From Gyrodactylus bullatarudis (lineage: Eukaryota; Platyhelminthes; Monogenea; Gyrodactylidea; Gyrodactylidae), in the NCBI GenBank assembly GCA_012064415.1, contig SSNU01000138.1, positions 1 through 64,000 of the forward strand: a DNA stretch of 64,000 bases. Direction: 5' to 3'. Under the pieces are notes generated by a model, which saw only the letters and a program-made list of their open reading frames with translations, was not told where the DNA came from and ran no database searches. Made by a program: the position numbers and the translations under genes. Shown here piece by piece: positions 55,980 to 64,000 of the stretch. Position 1 is the stretch's first letter; each line of letters begins with the position of its first letter.

Positions 55980-57285
55980 CATAACCCTGGTTCGATTCTT
56001 GGAACTGTCTCAATAAAGACGGAAGGCATCTTTAAATATAAATTCATTTTACCACTTTCAGTCTAGTAAACATCCATTTTATCTCGGAAAATACGAGAGG
56101 ACAAATAGTTATATTATAATGTTTCCATTTCTTCAATGTAATTGATTCCTATCTATGATTTATAATATTCATAAAATTAGAGATTTCATCTCCTCTATTT
56201 TCTTTATTTAAGACAAAACTAAGTTTTATTGAGATGAAAATAATAAAAATAAGCATAGTTTATAAGGTTTATGTCTTCTTCATTATTATCTGAAATCAGG
56301 TGTCAATGCCCCCTAAGATCTAGATCAATGACGTAATCGAATTTAACGTAAAGAATTGATTCAGCTTCAAAATGAGGTATTTTTTAAGATTTTATGTGCT
56401 TTAATAATAAAATTATGCTCGAAAATATGGTTAAAGTAGGTTTTCTTTTGCATTTTGGAAAATCTTAAAATTTGCTCTCATTTTTACTTATCATCATCAA
56501 TTAATGAACTAAGACATAGAATGAGTAGAGAATTTTATATTAATGAATATCTCTGTTGAAAATTCGAATGAATTTGATTGGTTCTCTCAAAAAAGAGTTA
56601 TTTTTTAAAAGTGGGTCACACGGAATGGATTTGGCGACTACTGTATTGAAATAACATATTCATTGAATTTTAATTCATTTATAATTTATCTTGAATTCCT
56701 ATATTCTTGATTTTTACATCATAGTGTTCTAAGACTTTTATCCGAAATTTAACGATTCCATATGTTTTCTCTTACCAATATACCAATAATACATCAGGAA
56801 TATACCGAAAATATTTACGAAATTTCTCGTGAAGGTTCACTCCACCAGCTTTGTCCACGACTGTATGCCCGCCATACATGTTTGGATTTTTAGTCATCAA
56901 AAAATCTTAATAAGGACAGTCGAGTTTAAGAAGGCTCTGCTATCGTTGTAATAGATTATTTGAATAAAATAACGTTCAGGATAACAAAAGAAAATCAATT
57001 GAATCTGTTTTCATGGTTCACTTCATCATCGTTTAAGAGTTGAATTTCGATATTCCTTCCCACCATCCCAGTTTCACTCAAATTTCAAAATTTTAACATC
57101 AATTTTTAGAAGTTTCACAACTATCGAAATTTACAGTTTTGGTCCAGACAAAGAGGTCTTGAATGAGAAATAATTACATTCTATCTGCTCTAGACTCATC
57201 TTACTTGAATCCCGATTTGACTTTGATGCATTTTAAAACCAGATACAGTGAACTTCCTAAAAAAGGTATATAAAGAATAGGAACT
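55980..57285. other. Downstream of Prospero copy 2, nothing recognised
   Basis: AT-rich with no exon. A tRNA-like ggttcgattc string at 55990 has no matching acceptor stem. Confidence 0.45.
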
Positions 57286-57387
57286 GACTAAAATATTAAG
57301 ACCCCTCTACTATTGAGTAATGAGACGAATTCAAAATTTTTTCCTCCAAAGTCAACCCACTTTGAGTGATTCTATCTTTCTTATTTT
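57286..57387. repeat. Short dispersed repeat (partner 12125-12230)
   Basis: Common blocks are actaaaatatt, gagtaatgaga, gaattcaa, ttttttcc and tctatctttcttattt. Confidence 0.6.
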
Positions 57388-57399
57388 TGGAATAGAAAT

Positions 57400-58275
57400 T
57401 TTTGTTTATTAAACTGATAATAAAATATAGATAAGTATGTACAATTAAGAAAAATAGTTTCTGAAGAGGTCTTCGTCCTCTGGGATGAGTCTCTTGAGAA
57501 ATGTAGAGGTGGATTTAACGGTTGTGGAAGGGATTGAATCCAATGAAAGTTTGAATCTGGCCTGGAGACAGAGGATGTTTTCGAGGAGAATCGAGTATTT
57601 TCTTTGGTTTCTGGTGTTATGACGAGAGATGTTATCGTCTTGTTCTCTGTATGAGTTATAGAGTATGAGAGAGCTGGAGATCCTTCTGAGCCAGATAGGG
57701 TACATTGAGGACAAATTAAGGCAATTTCTGTAGCTGATTGGACCATAGCATGAGGTGAGGAATCTATATTGTATTCTTTCGATCTTTCTTGTCGACTCAA
57801 TGGTCAAACTAAGAATAAGGGCAGCTGCATAGTCAAATTTTGAGAGTATGAAAGTTTTGTAAACCTTAACTTTGAGTTCAGAACTAGTGATGAATCTTGT
57901 AATTAGATATGTTGAGTATCTTAAAGTTTTCAGGAGTTCGTTCACATGAGGCCTTATTGAGATTTTATGGTCATACATGAGTCCGAGGTCTTTAATTTTA
58001 TTAACAATGAGGTGAGAGAAGTCAGGGTCTAGTTCCACTATGGGCTTTACAGTCCTCATGACCATAAATTTAGTTTTGGCGGAGTTGATTTTAAGGCCAA
58101 TTCGTGTCAATGATATTTCAAGGTGAGTAAGTTCTTGGCGAATAATGTCGTTAGAGAAATTTGGAATAAGGATTTTAAGGTCATCTGCATACTTATAGTA
58201 GAAGATATTAGGTGAGGAAGGCTTGACGCTTGCGAAAACTAAATTAAATAGCAGGGGACCAATGACTGAAGCTCA
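57400..58275 (-). pseudogene. 5'-truncated LINE (LINE-C) with partial reverse transcriptase
   Basis: The reverse-strand frame starts SVIGPLLFNLVFASVKPSSP, holds the RT catalytic motif in YYKYADDLKILIP (about 58190), then LGLMYDHKISIRPHVNELLK and the thumb/post-RT helices. It ends EDEDLFRNYFS with a stop at 57445. The remaining 292 codons are open, but the fingers, endonuclease and ORF1 are missing, cut off abruptly at 58275. The 3' end contains a taataaacaaaa-type tail. The family differs from LINE-A and LINE-B. Confidence 0.85.
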
Positions 58276-59022
58276 AATATGTTGAAAATTTGAATGTCAT
58301 CTATGTCACCAGAATGCATTTCTAAGTCATATCTCTTAAAAAACAGAGTAACAATTTAAATTAAAGAGTCTTGTTGCTAAAAATAGTTGATTTATATTTA
58401 TAATTTTATGTCCATATTCAGGGGTTTTTCAATCTGAAAATCTTGTCTTTTTCATAAATGGTACAGGGTATTTCATGTTATTCGATATATATCAAATGTT
58501 TCTTTATTAGTGGAGGCAGTTTGTGAAAAATACGTATAAATGATAAATACTTTTTATATTTAATCGGCTTTTTTGGAAATTAAATAGAATTACAGGGTCT
58601 TTTTTACCAGTCTTTATACATAATGCGTACAATATATATATACGCATTTATAATAAAACTTTAATTATCTAATTCTTCAAAATACATTTTGTTCGTGTTT
58701 CATTGGTCATTTACATGTTAATTTAAAAATAGTAGTCTTGAAGGGGAATGTTTATTCATAATTAAGTGTTGTGTAATATAATAATATCAAAGAATATACA
58801 GTAGTATTTAATATACTCAAGGTAAGGAAATAGTTGTATATAATTATCGACGATGTATAATAATATAATGTTAAGATTCAATTGATAATTTCAAATTCCG
58901 GATTGGCTTCAAATAGAATTTATCAAAATTTAATAATTTTCATTTTAAAAAATATCCAAAAATATGTATTAGAGGGAGGTTGTGTTTAAAAGTGCTATTT
59001 TCAGGGAGGAGAGAGGTGATGT
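58276..59022. other. 3' flank of the CDYL-like gene
   Basis: Nothing coding was recognised between the LINE-C break and the CDYL-like stop codon at 59023. Confidence 0.45.
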
Positions 59023-62000
59023 TCAAGTGAATTGAGTCATATCAGTTTCCAGGAAGGAGTAGACAGATTTGAGAAATTCTGGTGACTGCCAAACAGCTTC
59101 TAGACGCTGACATTCCATCTGAACGGCACATTCGAGATGTGGTCGATCACGAATTCTCAAAATGCATTTGATCATTTCTAAGGCCTTTAGAATGAAAAGA
59201 CAAAAATAATAATAATCATGTTTAGGATCTTCTTTCTGGCTAAATAAAAATTAGTAAAGGTAGATTTTGAAGAAGGTACTATTGACTATCTCAGTACCGA
59301 AACATCTGGAAGAGGCATTGACAAAAGGTTGGTTTTATTCCGATTAAAACTACTTTTACTAAGTTTTATTTAAATGTTTTCATAAAATAAATAGACTTTC
59401 GAAATGCCGATATTTTAATTTTGTCAATCCAGGACTGTATCAATCACTTAGATTCATCACTGATATTGTAAAGAATCTTCTTAAACAATCCTTAGTTTCG
59501 AATCCATCCAATGAAAATTAAGAAACCAATTTTCTAGCATATTTTTTATCTACTGGCATAAATATTGTCTATTCTCAACTGATTGGTATGTCTTACTCAA
59601 TGCTTAGGCATGTTCTAACAAAGAACAATAAATTCAAGGCAAATATAAATTTTTTTCCAAACAATTTTTCGGCTGCAATGCGAATCTGTTAGATCTAACG
59701 TAGAAAATGCAATTTATGAAATTTAAATTCGAAATTTATAATTCTCTAATATCCCAAAATCCCATTTTACCAAACATCTTCAACATATCCCAAATTAATC
59801 GGGATTTTTTACTAGAATATGCAGTGCTGATTAAAAATACTTTACGAGCCTATTTCTATTTAAAATTGCATTCAAACGGCTCAAAACTTAGATTTTAATC
59901 GATTGTAGTAGAAAAATTCATCGAAAATAGTTAGCTCTAATTCAAAATCAGCATTTTCAATTGCGATATGGGGTATCTAAGCAAAATTTAAAATACAAGG
60001 TTTAATGGGAACTTTTTTAAGTTGAAAAATTCTCTTCAAGATGTAAATTTTATGTAATTTACCTAGAAAAAATGTCGAAATTTAGGATAAGAATTCCAAA
60101 ATATTTTACCGGCCTAGGGACAACCTTCATGAACTAAAATCAATAATTTCAGAACCAAACATGCTTATTCTAAACCTTATTAAAATGTAAAAGAGAATTC
60201 ATTATTTTAAAAAAACTCAATATTTTTCTCCGGATGACTTTAAATTGATGTAAATCTTTGAAATTGATAAAAAATTTGAGCTCGTGGATTGAAAAAGTGA
60301 TAAATCAATTACTTCTCAGTGTGTTTTTGAATTCTGGTGAAGGATCTAAAGCTGATGTGCCAACAACAGTTAACCAGGATGGTTCGCCTTACTTTCTGAT
60401 TGTTTTTAAAATTTTAATTTTTTCGCATTTTTGTATTTATGCTTTCGATATCAATATGATTCAATTTCAAAAAACTGATGATTCTGAGTTTTAAAAAAAA
60501 TATCATTTTTTTATTCATCATAAACCAAAGATTTCTAGTCAAATAGGCATAGAGAACAAATTGATGAAAAAGGGTGACTTACCATGGGTGAAGATTTGGC
60601 AAGATTACGGCACTTTGCTAATAAATCAACTCTAAAATTCTTTGGGAAAAAGACATCAGAAACTAGTAATTTGGCTTGTGCTTCTCGAGCACTGAGTTTT
60701 CGTCCGCCAAGTAAAAGATCATTGGCCAATGCCATACCAACAAGAGAGGCTAAACTGTAGGTTGTACCACCTTCGGGTATTTGACACAGTCGAGTATAAG
60801 GAAGATAAAAAGTGGCTTTATCACTGGCATAGACTAAATCACATAGGGGTAAAATGGCCACGCCAAGACCAATAGCTGGACCATTAACACCAGCTATAAT
60901 TGGCTTTGGAAATGCAATGAGGGTTTCGAGGAACTCTTTCAAAACTTTGAGGATTTTTTTCACTTCTGATTCATTGTCAAAAATTTTAGACTTTTTCGTG
61001 TCCTCATTCGGCGTTGATATAGAAGATGAAGTTGTGGACGATTTATCTGAATTTATAAAAATTATTAATCAGTGGATTTTATCATGTTCGGAATTAATTT
61101 TTTAAATTCAAATATTCGAATTTGAGGTTCATATGGAATAAAAGTTTTTGATAGCTGAGCTAAAAAAATTGAAATTTCATTGACTAAAACGCTGTTTGCT
61201 TGCTACCTGACTATGTTTTTTATTCTAATTTTAATTTTCCTTCAAGTGATGGATTATATTATCAGAGTTATTTCTCTAATAATTCTGATTAGTGTAACAA
61301 AAAATTTTATATCCCTTATGTTTTAAAAAATACTACATCTTTCTCTCCTCTCCCTTTTTCTACAGATAGACCAATACATAGTCAGGTAGCAAGCGAACAA
61401 CGTTATAGTCAATCTATGCCGAACAGCTCCCTGAAGAACTACTTGGTTCAAAATTATGAAATTTAATATACTAAAAATTACAAGAATTTTTCAAAAACGT
61501 CCGAAAATCCACTTGAATTCATAATATAGAATTATATAAGAAGATATATTTTAAAATCAAATGCAAATTTCTTAAAGGATCATCAGTGGTCTCTCTTTAA
61601 AATGATTAAAGTTAAAGAATATAATATGAGCTGAAAAAACACAAAAAATACTCTTCAATAAATAGTACCGATGACGTTTTTTTAGTTCGGACGTTTTTGA
61701 ACATTTACGTGAATCACTCGAACGCAATAGATTTTTACCAATCAAGAAAGAAATTTTTAAAGATTAAAAATTACTTGAAGGCCGGTTTTTTAAGCTGGAA
61801 TTTCTGAGTCGCTGTCCAAGGTTTGGTTCAGTTGGATTACCATTTTTACTGGTATCATTATTAATATTGTTGGTGCTGCTCGAAGTTGAGGAAATATTTG
61901 AAGAGCAATCTGTTTTATCTGAATTCGAAGAGGATGGAATTATACTAGGGGTCCATTTGGATATGAAAGCCAAATCTATCCCGCTGCTGAATATATCACC

Positions 62001-63251
62001 AATGCCTGATATGAGGACTAGCCTGGAATAGTCATTCATCGCTTCCTTTAAGGCTAAATTCATCTCTTGGAGAACCTAGAAAATTTAGAAATTAACTCTG
62101 TTTGAAAGATTGCAGATTGAGAATTTTCTGTTTTTTAGTATATGGAAAAATTACGTAAATTAATGAATAAAAAACTTACTTGAATTGTAAAAGAGTTCTT
62201 AATTCTTGAACCTGGCGATTGAAGCCAGAGTTCTGTGAAGCCATCTGGATTCTTTCGAACAACTATAGATTTGTAATTAGGGCTTGTAGTAACTTGATTG
62301 GTGCGAACTCTTCGCCGAGAGATCCCATCACCTTTTATGAGACTATCAGTATCACAGGGAGAAATTTCATCATTGCGCGGCTGTAAAAGGGACCCAGAAC
62401 GTGAATTAGATATTTGCTTATTCTTCTGAGATAAATGGGGGAGCCTGTCAAGGGAGCCTTGGATATCTGATTCTGTAATAACGGATTGAGAAAGAAAGAA
62501 AATATTCTGATTAATATTATTTCTGTTTATATTGTCAGATGGGATAATTTCAGGGACATCTATTTTGATAGATTCTTCACAGGCTGGTTTAATATCATGT
62601 TCATCATCCTGATTAGAAGTATTTTTAATTTTACACTTTATATTATCCTTCGAATTGGATGAGATTTTTGCTATTGGAACTTTTTTAAGAGCCAAGTTAC
62701 TCAAGCCATACCTGACACCTCGAGTGGTGACAGCAAAATTTTGGTCTTTAAGATATTTATACACAGAGGCCTTATTAATGTTCATATTTAATTTGCGCAT
62801 TTGTGGAACAATTTTGGCAACAAGATCATTAATTTCATTTTTTGATAAATATTTTTTAATCTTATCCTTATTTTGTTCTGGTTCTAATACTTTTGAGGAT
62901 GAGGGAAGCGATTTTTCTGAGTTCTGCAGGCGTTCAGGAGTTATTTTGGAAATCTTGGACGGTCTCTGGGGAATTCTTAAACTAGATGAATCCCGTTTAA
63001 GTTTAATAATCTTTTTATCATCCTTATTTATTCTGTCATATTCCTGAATTAATAAGCTGCATGATTGATATATATTCTCGACTGGCTCCCAGGTATCATC
63101 TTTTGCACTAAAACCCTTCCATCTGACAAGATATTCTGATGAATCATTTTTAGTTCGACGACCAACAATTTTATCCACCTTAATTAATATGCTAATCAGA
63201 AATTAAATGACTCACCACATAGAGCTTATCTAGGCTGTTAGAATGTTTCAT
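59023..63251 (-). CDS. CDYL: CDYL-like chromodomain plus enoyl-CoA-hydratase-fold protein, 653 aa
   Basis: Five reverse-strand exons (63251-63216, 63178-62180, 62075-61775, 61046-60583, 59184-59023) join in phases 0, 0, 1 and 0. Exon 1 gives MKHSNSLDKLYV. The chromodomain spans residues about 10-60: VDKIVGRRTKNDSSEYLVRW and DDTWEPVENIY contain the aromatic cage residues (Y, W, W) for methyl-lysine. A long Ser/Lys/Asn-rich linker follows, then the crotonase fold from about residue 325: YKSIVVRKNPDGFTELWLQS, GDIFSSGIDLAF, IIAGVNGPAIGLGVAILPLC and ANDLLLGGRKLSAREAQ. Catalytic glutamates of true hydratases appear replaced (ASDKATF, LPYTRLCQIP), as in CDYL proteins, which act as corepressors and crotonyl-CoA regulators. 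An insertion of about 60 Ser/Thr/Asn-rich residues interrupts the fold after SKWTPS. The first intron is only 37 bp. Confidence 0.9.
61350..61420. repeat. Dispersed repeat shared with 46670-46770
   Basis: tacagatagaccaatacata and agcaagcgaacaacgttata match 46699-46765, in the same orientation. It lies in the third CDYL-like intron. Confidence 0.75.
61480..61690 (-). repeat. Penelope-type 3' end with hairpin motif, in CDYL-like intron
   Basis: It matches 47715-47960: cgtccgaaaatccactt, aagaagatatatt, the hairpin core and a downstream ctgaaaaa-cac-aaaa block. The hairpin has stem 61595-61600 with 61572-61577 around a 17-nt loop containing accactgatgat. No ORF fragment is attached. Confidence 0.65.
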
Positions 63252-63734
63252 AATTTGAAATATTGTCGCAATTAAAAATAAGTTTCAAATACGTCTAAAG
63301 TTGAATTTATAAAAATGGCAAAATTTTCTCATGAATAATCTTCACTTTTCCTAATGTTAATAATTATCAAAAATATAAAAAACGTTCTCAAAAATCATTG
63401 CTGTATCTCCAAATTATGTGCGGCTCATCACTCCGTGTATGTTTCACAATTTGGATAAGACATGATATTTAAAACTGAAATAGTATTATGCATTGTTCTT
63501 CATATCACATAATTAATGTCAATCAAAAGCGATTTTTGTCCGAGAAACACAGAGATACAATCACACATGCTTAATTATTGAGTGCGTGAGATTATCTCTA
63601 TTCATCGAAAGAATTATTTATCTTGATTCATTCAAAAAATTGAGTATTTCTTTTAGATTATTATTACTTTAAGTACTTGATCTCTTATCTTTTACTTTGA
63701 TTCTTGGAATATCGGAAAGAAGTTTTGATCGGAA
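63252..63734. promoter_or_regulatory. Divergent promoter interval, CDYL-like / cofilin
   Basis: 483 bp separate the divergent start codons. No canonical TATA box was identified. The interval presumably contains both promoters and 5' leaders. Confidence 0.45.
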
Positions 63735-64000
63735 ATGGTTAGTTATTCTAATGCCTAATATTTTAAAATTTTCTAGTCAACTGGAGTAAAATGTGATGAT
63801 GAATGTCTAACAGCATTCAACAAACTAAAACTAGAGAAAAGAATGCGTTATGTTCTCTTCGCATTGAATGATACCAATGAAATAATCAAGGTAGCAAAAT
63901 GTGCCAGACGTGATGCAACCTATAATGAATTTCTTAATGATCTACAATCTTTCTCTCAGCGTGGAAAAGGCGTATACGCTGTTTATGATTATGAGTGGGG
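63735..64000 (+). CDS. ADF/cofilin, 5' part (runs off window)
   Basis: ADF/cofilin severs and depolymerises actin filaments. Exon 1 contributes only the ATG (63735-63737), followed by a 39-bp intron (gttagt to ttctag) and exon 2 from 63777. This ATG-only first coding exon is common in animal cofilins. The protein reads MSTGVKCDDECLTAFNKL, KRMRYVLFALND, RRDATYNEFLNDLQSF and GKGVYAVYDYEW. The N-terminal Ser (regulatory Ser3-type position, here Ser2), the GV start and the YDYE/DFEY strand are family hallmarks. The frame is open to the window end, with about 60 residues expected beyond it. Confidence 0.92.

Noticed and set aside
55980..56010. tRNA-like T-arm string ggttcgattc
   Set aside because: The T stem is imperfect and no acceptor or anticodon arms could be placed upstream.
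1..64000. CRISPR arrays, operons, rRNA genes
   Set aside because: None seen; the window is eukaryotic with spliceosomal introns.

Overview
The window is nuclear DNA of an AT-rich bilaterian animal. The evidence is split genes with GT-AG introns, many only 34-160 bp, and animal-specific genes: Prospero-class homeobox, TCF/LEF, Scm-type Polycomb protein, SLC35C2, a CDYL-like chromodomain-crotonase protein and ADF/cofilin. The species cannot be fixed from the sequence. A compact-intron invertebrate such as a rotifer, flatworm or small crustacean would fit, but that is inference.

Layout: 1-5.8 kb is repeat-rich, with a Tc1-like relic and a complete IS630/Tc1-mariner element (1769-3807; intact 346-aa DDE transposase, terminal inverted repeats, TA duplication). 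5.8-11.3 kb (+) holds the 3' part of a multi-FN3 gene: eight FN3-like domains in four alternating A-B pairs, all on phase-1 exon boundaries, with two fold-back elements in its introns, one enclosing a decayed antisense FN3 exon. 12.9-16.1 kb (-) is the 3' part of TCF/LEF (pangolin), with fold-back elements in and beside it. 18.8-25.1 kb holds a MULE-like element, a MITE, minisatellites and a near-complete LINE (ORF1, endonuclease, RT). 25-32 kb has few genes, with two orphan coding exons. 32.8-38.1 kb is a head-to-head pair, SLC35C2 (-) and Scm (+), start codons 172 bp apart.

40.3-56.0 kb is the most unusual segment. A Prospero-class homeobox gene occurs twice as two outward-pointing 1,534-bp inverted arms (40337-41870 and 54446-55979). 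The predicted proteins are identical, the boundaries are abrupt, and each arm keeps the TATA and CCAAT promoter elements, the intron and a short 3' flank. The 12.6-kb spacer is packed with 5'-truncated LINE tails ending in a common TAACAAAAAA terminus, plus a Penelope-like element relic. Penelope-associated repeats here and at 14.8 and 61.5 kb share a hairpin (6-bp stem, 17-nt loop) with compensatory base changes and hammerhead-like core strings.

57.4-58.3 kb is another LINE fragment. 59.0-63.25 kb (-) is a complete CDYL-like gene (N-terminal chromodomain, C-terminal crotonase fold), divergent from ADF/cofilin (+), whose first two exons begin at 63735 and run off the window. The genes do not form one pathway, although three act on chromatin or transcription (TCF, Scm, CDYL-like) and Prospero is a neural or differentiation regulator.
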